A stretch of DNA of 64,000 nt from Betaproteobacteria bacterium (GTDB lineage: Bacteria; Pseudomonadota; Gammaproteobacteria; Burkholderiales; SG8-41): assembly GCA_029863175.1 (NCBI GenBank), contig JAOTVX010000014.1, positions 7,316-71,315 of the forward strand, read 5' to 3'. This document shows, piece after piece, positions 50,837 to 58,544 of this stretch. Position numbers and translations under genes: made by a program. The first letter of the stretch is position 1; every line of letters starts with the position of its first letter. The notes beneath the pieces were generated by a model. It searched no databases, was not told the origin of the DNA, and saw only the letters and a list, made by a program, of their open reading frames with translations.

Positions 50837-51003
50837 TGTAGAAAAGCTTGAATGTTCCTTAGGGTCGAAACCGGACGGAGGATCCAAGATGCCGCAAAAA
50901 AAGGTAGATTCCTTCTACCGGGGATAGGAGAGATTGATCATTCCCGGAGGCGAGCAGCGATTATAGAATTTCAAGATTGCGTCGATGCGTTCAGGGGAAA
51001 TTG

Positions 51004-51282
51004 ATGAGGCGCTGTCTATTCACACATCAGTGGACAATTAATGTTACGTCTGTTCTTGCCTACAGAAAGTGTAATCGGTGCGGAACGATGCAGCGCGGTA
51101 TTTACGATGCTCTATACCAAGACATTGCTTGGGAGACAATGCGAGAGCGTGCCTACATCAAATCGGAGCAAATCGGGATTGCCCGCAAGCCCTCTTCTCG
51201 GCTCGACCAATTGGCCCATTCATTAGGACTGCGTCGAACCAGGACGAGCGATGGGAGAAATCAAGAAAACGCTCCGCGTTGA
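51004..51282 (+). CDS. Small CxxCGTMQRG-module protein
   Basis: 92-residue cytoplasmic protein, paralogue of the first 95 residues of the PilZ fusion at 25290. It begins MRRCLFTHQW; CNRCGTMQRG (24-33) with the early Cys could form a metal knuckle. WETMRERAYIKSEQIGIARK and LGLRRTRTSD follow. ATG 51004 has AGGGGAAAT upstream. The TGA stop is at 51280 and a strong terminator follows, so this is a self-contained unit: leader, gene, terminator. No function is known to me; the PilZ fusion of its sister suggests a link to cyclic di-GMP output. Confidence 0.75.
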   Translation: MRRCLFTHQWTINVTSVLAYRKCNRCGTMQRGIYDALYQDIAWETMRERAYIKSEQIGIARKPSSRLDQLAHSLGLRRTRTSDGRNQENAPR

Positions 51283-51322
51283 CCTGAAGTATGCTGGCGT
51301 AAATTTTACTGCGAACTACACA

Positions 51323-51347
51323 CCCCGCTTCGGCGGGGTTTTTGTTT
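51323..51347 (+). terminator. Rho-independent terminator of the small module gene
   Basis: CCCCGC-TTCG-GCGGGG with a stable TTCG loop, followed by TTTTTGTTTGG, 41 bases after the TGA. Nearly the same sequence, reading away in the minus direction, is at 26225, and an eroded coding version is inside the PilZ fusion gene at about 25700. Confidence 0.93.
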
Positions 51348-51527
51348 GGCGGTGCTGGTTGCTCGAATAACCGCGATGGGTCGATTTCGCATTTCAACTG
51401 AATGCTTCGAAGGCGGCACGTTTGAGGTCGCAATTTGCGATCTCAAACGTGCAACTTTCCGATTCACGATTCACGATTTACGGAAGTTCCAGTCCGTTCA
51501 CCGTTCACCGTTCCGTGAGCATCGGCG

Positions 51528-52418
51528 CTACTCCGGCCCCACAAAGCCGATGTATGCCCCGCAGGCTTCGCCGGGAGGCACCAGCATTGCCTGCTCGCCG
51601 GTGTTCCGCACACCGCGCGCCAGCGGTGGCATGCCGTGCTCCTGCATCCAACGCGCGGCCGCGCCCATGCTCTTGGTGCGGTACAACACCTGGAACGGAC
51701 CCGGACCGCGGCGCTCCAGCGCCTCGGCACCGGGCCCCGGCGCATAGGGCTGGGCAATGCCGAGACCCGTTGGGCCCAACTGGAACACCACCATGTCCGA
51801 CATGATCACCATGCCCCGTTGCATTGGCGGCTGGGGCACGCCCAGCACCTTCGCGTATAGCGCCGCGGCGGCCTCGGCCTCCGGCGTGACGACGTAGGCG
51901 CGCTCGATGGTGAACACAGCATTGGGATGCTTGCCGGCGTCCGGCACCTGCTTGCGGCGCTCCTCGATCGGCGTCAGGTGCTCGATGAAAAAGATCGGCA
52001 GCGGGTTCTTGGGCCCGAGCACGGCAGCTTTCCAACGCAACTCCTGCCCGGCCGGAGTACGCCGGCCGCGGTCCATCGCGTCGCTCACGTCCACGCCGCG
52101 GCTGCGCATGGCGGCGACTTCCGCCGTCAAGTCGTCGCTTTGCAGAATGAGGTAGCGAAGTCCGCCGCCCGCCTCGATGAACTGCGCGAGGCCCGCGTGC
52201 GAATTCCCGGGCGCTCCGGCGCTCGCCTGGTGCTCCGCCATATCGCGAATCGCCAGCAACTCGATGTAGTCGTCCTGGTTGAACGCGATGGCATTATGGG
52301 TGCCCTTGCCGGTGTGCACGCCACCCGCATGAACGTTGAAGCCCATCTTGCTGAACTTCTCCATGCCCTGCTGCAGGTCGGGCACGCAAATCATCACGTG
52401 GTCGATACGAGTAAACAT
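51528..52418 (-). CDS. VOC (glyoxalase-like) family protein, two-domain
   Basis: Vicinal-oxygen-chelate fold protein of 296 residues. It has an N-terminal glyoxalase domain starting MFTRIDHVMICVPDLQQGME (His of the metal site in DHV) and IELLAIRD (a Glu ligand), and a second half ERAYVVTPEAEAAAALYAKV. Members include dioxygenases, isomerases and resistance proteins, so no reaction is assigned. ATG 52418 fits family similarity; the frame continues upstream through a repeat element but that part is not homologous. It is divergent from the small secreted gene at 52562. Confidence 0.82.
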   Translation of the reverse strand: MFTRIDHVMICVPDLQQGMEKFSKMGFNVHAGGVHTGKGTHNAIAFNQDDYIELLAIRDMAEHQASAGAPGNSHAGLAQFIEAGGGLRYLILQSDDLTAEVAAMRSRGVDVSDAMDRGRRTPAGQELRWKAAVLGPKNPLPIFFIEHLTPIEERRKQVPDAGKHPNAVFTIERAYVVTPEAEAAAALYAKVLGVPQPPMQRGMVIMSDMVVFQLGPTGLGIAQPYAPGPGAEALERRGPGPFQVLYRTKSMGAAARWMQEHGMPPLARGVRNTGEQAMLVPPGEACGAYIGFVGPE

Positions 52419-52469
52419 GTCCGGCTCCGAATAACGAGCGGTGACTGTAAATGGGGTGGGTGTGCCTGT

Positions 52470-52540
52470 AAATGGGGGCAGTGTAACTTTTTTTTTCCTT
52501 GGCAGCGCGGCGGCCACAAAATGGCCACGCTGACCCCATG
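52470..52540. repeat. MITE/REPIN-like inverted repeat, GGGGCAGTGTAA family
   Basis: AAATGGGGGCAGTGTAACTT and, inverted, ATGGCCACGCTGACCCCAT; inner GGCGGCCAC/GTGGCCGCC-like pairing adds to the stem. Same arm type and length as at 14844 and 31862. It separates divergent genes. Confidence 0.72.
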
Positions 52541-52561
52541 GCCGCCGCGAGGTGTGAAAAC

Positions 52562-52846
52562 ATGCACAGATTCCTGCTATTCGTCATGCTGACGGGATTG
52601 GCGACGTTGTCCTGGTCGCAGCAAACGGGGCGCGCGGTCCTTCCCGATGATTCGAAAGGCCGATGCCGATACGGAGCTGAGCACATGATCGCGTCCGCCG
52701 AACAATCTCTAGCCGAGCCGCGTAGCCGCCCGGAGCGAATCGAAAAGCGCCGACGTTTGGTCGCGGATTGGAAAACGCGCCTGAAGAACGGGGAAGATCC
52801 TTGTCTCATCTACTCAGACATACAAAAGGCTGCAACAACATTTTAA
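52562..52846 (+). CDS. Small secreted protein
   Basis: 94 residues with a cleavable signal (MHRFLLFVMLTGLATLSWSQ) and a mature part of two probable helices rich in Arg/Glu, containing two Cys (RCRYGAEHMI and EDPCLIYSD). No known domain is visible. A CCGCGAGGTG site precedes ATG 52562. A second small secreted protein follows 105 bases downstream and may be co-expressed. Confidence 0.65.
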   Translation: MHRFLLFVMLTGLATLSWSQQTGRAVLPDDSKGRCRYGAEHMIASAEQSLAEPRSRPERIEKRRRLVADWKTRLKNGEDPCLIYSDIQKAATTF

Positions 52847-52951
52847 TCAATGCACGCCCGGCAAAGCGTTCAGGCCGCCGGTTACGCTCGCCCAAGCCGC
52901 GTTACCGGGCGGCTGCTTAACGCAGCGTTGGCATCACGTGAGGAAGTTTCT

Positions 52952-53464
52952 ATGAGAAAGGCCGCGGCGATATGGCTGACGTTGGTTATCAGCGCTTGGG
53001 TGCATGCTGAACCGATGGTGGTAACCATCCCGGGAGACGGCTGGCATCTATTCATTGATGTGCCGCCTATCCTGAACCTCGATGGCAAGTCGAGGGACGG
53101 ACGGTTCCGCTTCATCGCGAGCGAGACGGTTACGGGCATCACCCTCAGTGTCCACACGGAAAACTCGGGCGCGGAAAGTGACGAGCGGTGTCGGGATGCG
53201 CATTGGTCCAAGACCGCTCGGAATCCCATCATCGATCAGACAACAGTGCGGATGTACTCCTCAGATGTGTTCAGTGCTGTCACGTATAACATCGAAGGTG
53301 AATATCGCGGCCAGCACGCTAAAGCATCGAACGGCCATTTTTACTTCACAAAAATGGATAAATGCGTCGACGTACACGTCTCGAAGTACCCTTATGTTGA
53401 CGGGGACGAGAAAATAATTAAACGAATCGGGGACACGATAAGAGCGCTCGATGGGCTCCAGTAG
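52952..53464 (+). CDS. Secreted hypothetical protein, beta-rich
   Basis: 170-residue exported protein: signal AAAIWLTLVISAWVHA, then a mature beta-rich domain with two Cys (SDERCRDAHWSK and KMDKCVDVHVSK), likely disulfide-linked. No family recognised; the late segment DEKIIKRIGDTIRALDGLQ looks like a terminal helix. GTGAGGAAG upstream of ATG 52952 supports the start. Its stop lies six bases before a gene relic. Confidence 0.68.
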   Translation: MRKAAAIWLTLVISAWVHAEPMVVTIPGDGWHLFIDVPPILNLDGKSRDGRFRFIASETVTGITLSVHTENSGAESDERCRDAHWSKTARNPIIDQTTVRMYSSDVFSAVTYNIEGEYRGQHAKASNGHFYFTKMDKCVDVHVSKYPYVDGDEKIIKRIGDTIRALDGLQ

Positions 53465-53469
53465 CGACA

Positions 53470-53742
53470 AAGGCTGACAACCCGCCGCCCGAAGATACCC
53501 TACACTGGACCGAAGCAGATTTCGACGATATCTCGTGGCACGACAACGTCGTGCACGCGTTGCGGATCGTTGAGGAAGAATACGGAGCAGGTCGGCTCGT
53601 CCCGAACATCGACTACCTACTCGAGTGGGTCCGGGACGGGTCTGTCGGCACCTCATTCAGGATCGCACCGGCGACGCTGGCGTCCCGGGACGTCACGGCC
53701 CCTAGCGTCCGGTTTTCGCCACCCGTGAATCAGGACTGGTGA
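53470..53742 (+). pseudogene. Startless fragment of the 'HWTEADF' hypothetical family
   Basis: The frame reads DTLHWTEADFDDISWHDNVV then HALRIVEEEYGAGRLVPNID, and ...SFRIAPATLASRDVTA, recalling a conserved small hypothetical protein family whose start normally lies close before HWTEADF. No ATG precedes it in this frame and the previous gene stops within it, so only an internal GTG at 53551 could start translation. Probably a truncated relic. Confidence 0.55.
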
Positions 53743-53941
53743 TGGGCGCCCCGAAGGCAGAAATCAGGAGGCTGAAGACTTTGAACCCCGTCACCTGTAA
53801 CTTGTGACTGGCGTTCAGAGAGGTGCGGTGCGTTTCGCCTCCGATTCACGGCTCTGTGATCGGCATTAATCCGCGTGAATTGACGGCCAATATTCGGTTT
53901 TGATTTTCGTTGTATCTGTGTTTATCTGTGGCTAATGCTTT
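53743..53941. repeat. Spacer with ATCTGTGTTTATC repeat
   Basis: TTGTATCTGTGTTTATCTGT followed by GGCTAATG at 53909-53937 is a dispersed-family copy, next to CGATTCACGG (53840s). No gene. Confidence 0.65.
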
Positions 53942-54826
53942 TCAATCAACGATCTTGTTGATCGGCAGCTCGATAATCCCCCGCGCCCCCACCTCGTAGA
54001 GCCGCGGAATCAGCTCCCGCACCAATTTCTCTTCCACCACCGTGCTGAGATCCACCCACTCGGGGTCGGCGAGCGTGGAGACCGTGGGCGTCGCCAGCGC
54101 CGGCAGTAATTTCAGCACCGTGTCGACGTTCTTCCGCTGCACGTTCATCGAGAGCAGCACGCGCGTCGCGGCGGCGATGGCCCCTTTGAGCATCATCAGC
54201 ACCCGGTCCATCTTGCCGCGCTTCCAGCCGTCCTTGCAGGCCGCGTGGTTGGCGATGAAGCGCGGCGTGCTCTGGAGCACCACATCCATGATCTTGAGAT
54301 CGTTGGCGCGCAGCGACGAGCCGGTCTCCGACACGTCCACGATGGCGTCGGCCAGAATCGGGGGCTTCACCTCGGTCGCGCCCCAGGAGAACTCGACGCT
54401 CGCCTTCACGCCGTGCTTCGCCAGGAAGCGCTTGGTCATGCCCACCGCCTCGGTGGCGATGCGCCGGCCCTCGAGATCCTTCACCGTGTGAAACGAAGAG
54501 TTCTCCTTGGAAGCGAGCACCCAGCGCACGACGCCGTAGTTCGGCCACGGTGCCTTCAAGTCGGCGAGCTCTGCCACGTGCTCGTCGTTCTCCAGAATCC
54601 AGTCGAGCCCTGTGATCGCGCAGTCGAGGATCCCCTGCCCCACGTAGCGTGCCATCTCCTGCGGGCGGATCAGGATGCACTGCATCTCCGGGTCGTCGAT
54701 GTCCGGGTAGTAGGACCGGCCGGAGATGCGCAAGTCGTAGCCGGCGCGGATGAAAAGCTTCTGGGTGGTGTCCTGCAGGCTGCCTTTCGGGATGCCCAGA
54801 CGCAGCAGGTTCGCTTCTTCGGTCAT
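53942..54826 (-). CDS. hisG: ATP phosphoribosyltransferase, long form (HisG_L)
   Basis: Catalyses the first step of histidine synthesis, condensation of ATP with PRPP, in the cytoplasm. Length (294 residues) with a C-terminal regulatory domain shows it is the long form: catalytic landmarks LGIPKGSLQDTTQKLFIRAG, then DVSETGSSLRANDLKIMD (PRPP loop), and the extra ACT-like end ALATPTVSTLADPEWVDLST. Betaproteobacteria usually carry the short form with HisZ as a separate regulatory subunit, so this isolated long-form gene, with no other his genes near, may be transferred or a second copy. Flanked by repeat-rich spacers on both sides. Confidence 0.92.
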   Translation of the reverse strand: MTEEANLLRLGIPKGSLQDTTQKLFIRAGYDLRISGRSYYPDIDDPEMQCILIRPQEMARYVGQGILDCAITGLDWILENDEHVAELADLKAPWPNYGVVRWVLASKENSSFHTVKDLEGRRIATEAVGMTKRFLAKHGVKASVEFSWGATEVKPPILADAIVDVSETGSSLRANDLKIMDVVLQSTPRFIANHAACKDGWKRGKMDRVLMMLKGAIAAATRVLLSMNVQRKNVDTVLKLLPALATPTVSTLADPEWVDLSTVVEEKLVRELIPRLYEVGARGIIELPINKIVD

Positions 54827-55139
54827 GAGACGAATCTTTCTTGGTAACGGATCACATGATACATCGTGACCAGTGGCTTGTGACTCGAGCTTAAGAAGTG
54901 ACGGCTGCCGGCGGTTGGAGAAGCGTGACGACTGACGACTGACGGGGTTGAGAGGCGTGACGAGTGATGAGTAAGTGCTCCCAATTCTCGCTTCTCTTGG
55001 CGTCTTGGCAGTTCAATGTTGGAGCTTATCGGCGTATATCGGCGGCTGATAAAGCATTTGGTTGTTGTTCTATCTCTGTGTATCTGCGTTTATCTGCGGT
55101 TAAATTCGTTCTTGGTTTGTTCTGGTCACCAGTCACTAG
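54827..55139. other. Intergenic, dispersed repeats
   Basis: Contains GTGACGACTGACGACTGACG (54929-54948), GGCGTCTTGGCAGTTCAATGTTGG (about 55000-55023), CTTATCGGCGTATATCGGCG and ATCTGCGTTTATCTGCGG then TTAAATTCG (55080-55110). No gene supported. Confidence 0.7.
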
Positions 55140-56018
55140 TCACGGTTTTTTTCGGGCGTCGAGATACCAGTCATAAATCTGCTCCCCGGTCCAGAAGAGG
55201 ACACCCTCGTAGCCCTTCATGTACTCAAGCAGCCGCTCGAAATAGTTAATACGGAAGGGCTGGCCCGTGATGTACGGATGCATTGCGATCGCCATGACGC
55301 GCACGATGTCGGCGCCCTCCTGGTAGAGCCGGTCGAAGCTCTCCATCGAGCGCTTCATGAAATGATCAGACTCGTGGTGCTGCACGATCATCATGGGGAT
55401 GTCGTTCAACTCGACGGTGTAGGGGATCGCGATCAGGGACCCGTGCGCGGTCGTGAGCTCGCACGGCTGGTCGTCGAGCACCCAGTCCGCGACGTACTTG
55501 ACGCCCGCTTCCGCAAGATAGTCGACCGTCTCGTAGGTTTGAGTGAGCCCCGGGCCCATCCAGCCGAGCGGGCGCTTGCCCGTGAACTTTTCGATCGTGT
55601 CGAGCGACTTGTGAATCACTGCGCGCTGGTCCTCGAGCTGGTGGATCGGCATCTGCACGAAGCTGTGGCCGAGGAACTCCCAGCCGGCGTCGACCGCGGC
55701 CTGCGCCACGCGCGGGTAAACGTTGCACACGTTGGCGTTGATCGAGAGCGTGGGCGTGATGCCGTATTTCGCCAGCGCATCGAAAATCCGCCAGATGCCG
55801 ACGCGCATCCCGTACTCGTGCCAGCTCCAGTTCGGAAAATCCGGCACGACCGACACCCCGCTTGGCGCGGGAATGACCTGGCGCGCCATCGGCCGCACGA
55901 TTTCCCACTGCTCGATGTTGACGACCGGCCACACCACCAGCCGCGCGTTGCCCGGCAGCCGCAGCCGCGGCCGATCGACGATAGCGGAAAAGGGGATGAG
56001 ATCGTGCGGGTTGCGCAT
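55140..56018 (-). CDS. Polysaccharide deacetylase-fold protein (PuuE/PgdA-like)
   Basis: NodB-like TIM-barrel-type protein of 292 residues. It begins HDLIPFSAIVDRPRLRLPGN; the segments WSWHEYGMRVGIWRIFDALA, EFLGHSFVQMPIHQLEDQRA and AMHPYITGQPFRINYFERL contain the characteristic His residues of the group that includes the allantoinase-like PuuE and H. pylori PgdA. The first-motif Asp pair of classic NodB domains is not seen, as in those relatives. Substrate could be an amide or cyclic imide. Start ATG 56018; a GGAGGCTACCC site precedes it. Confidence 0.82.
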   Translation of the reverse strand: MRNPHDLIPFSAIVDRPRLRLPGNARLVVWPVVNIEQWEIVRPMARQVIPAPSGVSVVPDFPNWSWHEYGMRVGIWRIFDALAKYGITPTLSINANVCNVYPRVAQAAVDAGWEFLGHSFVQMPIHQLEDQRAVIHKSLDTIEKFTGKRPLGWMGPGLTQTYETVDYLAEAGVKYVADWVLDDQPCELTTAHGSLIAIPYTVELNDIPMMIVQHHESDHFMKRSMESFDRLYQEGADIVRVMAIAMHPYITGQPFRINYFERLLEYMKGYEGVLFWTGEQIYDWYLDARKKP

Positions 56019-56161
56019 GGGTAGCCTCCTGCGTTCGGCAAGAACGGCGTGATGGGTGACGACTAACTGCTCTTAACTGTTGCTTCTCTCGGCGTCTCGG
56101 CGGTTCATTAACTTCCGTGAATGGTGAGTGGACCGAACCGTCACGCGTCACCCGTCACTCA

Positions 56162-56881
56162 TCACTTCTTGAGCACGGGTCGCTGGTCACGATCTTCGCC
56201 CAGGGCGCCAATGCGCGGCTCGACGCGCGACTGGACATGACCGGCGCGCGCCGGCGGCACGTCCCAAACGCCCGCCAGGAGATGCAGCAGCCCGTCGCCG
56301 TCGATCAGGCGAAGGGGCTTGCCCCCCCCAAATTGCCACGCCTCGTGGGTATAGTGCCCACTCGAAAGGAAGATCGCCTCGTCCGCTCGCTCGGCTCTCA
56401 TCGCGTCATAGAGCTCGCGGATCAGGGGGGCGCCAACCTGGCGCGCCTGCCAGTGCCGGCACCGCACGATACTCTTCCTACCGTCCTGCCACAATTCCAG
56501 GTCGACCGCGCCGTCCGGCGCGCGGCTGCCGCGCGGTTCGACCACGTAGCCTTGCCGCCCGAAGGCCTCGGCCACCAAGAGCTCAAACCGATGCCGCGGC
56601 AATACGCGGAGCGCAACAAGGCTCCCGCGCTGGTCGCGCGACCGCCCGCGAAACACCCGCCGCAGCAGCGACACGACCGCGGCGAGCAGGAACGGCAGCG
56701 TAAAGACCCAGGCCATCTGCGCCATGCCATCCGCCACGGTCTGCGCCGTCCTGTCCGGCGGCATCAGCGCCGCAAACCCGAAGCGCATGAACAGGTAGGC
56801 GATGACCGCAAGGACCAAGGCGATCCACCACGGCGTGTCGGCGAGGGTGGCGAGAAAGCTCGTTTTTCTTCGTTCTAACAT
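56162..56881 (-). CDS. Membrane-anchored Mrr-type restriction endonuclease-like protein
   Basis: 239-residue protein with two hydrophobic helices (WWIALVLAVIAYLFMRFGFA and WVFTLPFLLAAVVSLL) followed by an Mrr_cat-like domain: FELLVAEAFGRQGYVVEPRG, then SRAPDGAVDLELWQDGRKSI and VRCRHWQARQVG. In typical Mrr nucleases the motif is GxGxDxG...QCKxW; here Asp in GAVDLEL is kept but QCK is RCR, so catalysis is uncertain. A membrane-tethered nuclease of this type is known in several proteobacteria. The start is ATG 56881; sequence upstream is repeat-like and includes a second TTCTAACATTGC copy. Confidence 0.78.
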   Translation of the reverse strand: MLERRKTSFLATLADTPWWIALVLAVIAYLFMRFGFAALMPPDRTAQTVADGMAQMAWVFTLPFLLAAVVSLLRRVFRGRSRDQRGSLVALRVLPRHRFELLVAEAFGRQGYVVEPRGSRAPDGAVDLELWQDGRKSIVRCRHWQARQVGAPLIRELYDAMRAERADEAIFLSSGHYTHEAWQFGGGKPLRLIDGDGLLHLLAGVWDVPPARAGHVQSRVEPRIGALGEDRDQRPVLKK

Positions 56882-57040
56882 TGCTTCTGTTCTAACATTG
56901 CCAAGGGTAGGTGGGAGACACCCAATTTTAGTGTACATACCAACGAAGTGACGACTGACGGCGGCTGAAGCGGTGACGGCTGACGACACCTGAAGAGGTG
57001 ACGACAGACGGGATGGAAAGCAGTGACAAAAAGGGGCGGT

Positions 57041-57424
57041 CTATTTACCTTGGTTTTTACGGGACTTGCGCAGGGACCTCACCAACTTGCCGACACGGGC
57101 GGTTTGGGTGACGGACGCGGCGTCCGCCTTTAGAAAGCCCGATCGAATGGCCACCAACAGCTGTGTCTCGTCTTCCGCCAGCGATCCGCAGGCGATCCCG
57201 AGGAACTAAACCAACTCCCCCGACGTATTCCTTGCCGCGCCTTCTGCAACATTCGAAGGAATGGAGACCGCGGCTCGCCGGAGCTGCGCCGTCAGGCCGA
57301 AGGTTTCCTCCTTCGGGAAACACGCGGTGTCCCGGTATACGGCCTCTACCAGGGCAATGGCCTCGCGCCATGCCAGCAAAATTTGATGGGCGGATGGACG
57401 GTCCATTAAGCACCAACAACGCAT
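57041..57424 (-). pseudogene. Four-helix-bundle (S23/IVP family) gene with an amber codon
   Basis: ATG 57424 starts a frame giving AWREAIALVEAVYRDTACFP, then EETFGLTAQLRRAAVSIPSN and VAEGAARNTSGELV followed by TAG at 57206. The same frame continues FLGIACGSLAEDETQLLVAI and GKLVRSLRKSRKNQGK to TAG at 57041. Family members read ...E(F)(L/V)QFLxIAxGSLAELETQL at this point, so one CAG-to-TAG change explains the stop. With suppression the protein would be 127 residues, the usual size. These small proteins are often found as single copies of unknown role, or in rRNA intervening sequences. Confidence 0.82.
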
Positions 57425-57541
57425 ATCATTGACGGCGGTTTACAGCCCATCAGTCGTCACTTATTCTTTTCTTGCAGTCATCAAGTGCTACCCTTCGTGA
57501 GAGGGCCTGCAAGGGCGAGTGTCAATAACAAGGAGGAGCTC

Positions 57542-58516
57542 ATGGCAAAGTTTTCCAAGGGGTTATGTTGCGCCGCGGTCGCGGCGCTGTTCGTCATCCC
57601 GGGGTTGGGGCTGGCGCAATCGTATCCGACGAAGCCGGTGCGGCTGTTCACCGGCTCAGGGCCGGGCGGCGGGGCGGATCAGACTTCGCGCGTGCTCGCC
57701 AAGCATCTGAGCCGCGTGTTCAATCAGCAGGTGGTGGTCGAGAACCGGCCCGGCGCGACCGGCATGATCGCGAACCGCCTGGCTTCCGGGGCGGCACCCG
57801 ACGGCTACACGCTGCTGCTCGAGCCGTCATCGTTCGTCGCCATCAGCCCGCATCTCAACGCGAAGGATGGCTGGGATCCCAGGAAACGGCTCGCGCCGAT
57901 CATCCAGGTGAGCGACTACGGGCTGGTGCTGGTGGTGCATCCGTCGGTGCCGGCGAAGACGACGAAGCAGCTGATCGCGCTCGCGCGCAAGCAGCCCGGG
58001 GTGCTGAACTTTGCCACGTCCGGCGTCGGCAGCAATTTCCACCTGTCGGCGGAGCTCTTCAAGATCGGCGCGAAGATCGACATCGTGCACATCCCGTACC
58101 GTGGCAGCGCGAATGCCCTCATTGATCTGCTCGCCGGGCGTGCCGACCTGATGTTCGGCCTGATCCCCATCTCGTATCCGTACATCAAACAAGGCAAGCT
58201 GCGCGCGCTGGGGATGACGGCCAAGAAGCGCAACCCGCTGATGCCCAATGTGCCAACCATCGATGAGTCCGGGCTGCCCGGCTACGAAGTGCTGAGCTGG
58301 GAAGGCGTTTTCGCGCCCGTCGGTACATCGCCTGCGATCATCAAACGGCTCAACTCGGAGATCAAGAAGATCGTCGACTCGGCCGAAGCCAGGAAGATCT
58401 GGAGGAACAAGGGCGTCGAGACCGTGACGGGCACGCCGGCGGACCTCGGGAAGAGGCTGAACGCGGACTACACGAGACTGGGTGCTTTGCTCAAGAAGCT
58501 CAATATCACCAAGTGA
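57542..58516 (+). CDS. Bug/TctC-family periplasmic solute receptor 5
   Basis: 324-residue TTT-type receptor. ATG 57542 follows AAGGAGGAGCTC. The signal peptide CCAAVAALFVIPGLGLAQ leads to SYPTKPVRLFTGSGPGGGAD, then ENRPGATGMIANRLASGA and DGYTLLLEPSSFVAISPHL. A late segment LLAGRADLMFGLIPISYPYI fits the ligand-binding half. A frame from 57485 would add 19 residues that hide the signal and is rejected. No TctAB. The cyclase/HD-GYP gene is convergent, 28 bases on. Confidence 0.93.
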   Translation: MAKFSKGLCCAAVAALFVIPGLGLAQSYPTKPVRLFTGSGPGGGADQTSRVLAKHLSRVFNQQVVVENRPGATGMIANRLASGAAPDGYTLLLEPSSFVAISPHLNAKDGWDPRKRLAPIIQVSDYGLVLVVHPSVPAKTTKQLIALARKQPGVLNFATSGVGSNFHLSAELFKIGAKIDIVHIPYRGSANALIDLLAGRADLMFGLIPISYPYIKQGKLRALGMTAKKRNPLMPNVPTIDESGLPGYEVLSWEGVFAPVGTSPAIIKRLNSEIKKIVDSAEARKIWRNKGVETVTGTPADLGKRLNADYTRLGALLKKLNITK

Positions 58517-58544
58517 TACAGCGGAGGGTGTTTGCGGCGCCAGC

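Larger units (their letters stand above)
50679..51003. other. Intergenic: palindromes, possible attC-like site, conserved leader
   Basis: Contains the GGCGATGCATCGCC palindrome with a T-run (50719-50739), the 12-base palindrome TGCCATATGGCA (50744-50755), an attC-like stretch (50772-50836) and the leader shared with the PilZ fusion gene (50904-51003). No gene. Confidence 0.5.

Noticed and set aside
50904..51003. Cyclic di-GMP riboswitch in the leader of the small module gene
   Set aside because: None of the GEMM consensus blocks could be found, despite the PilZ link of the paralogue.
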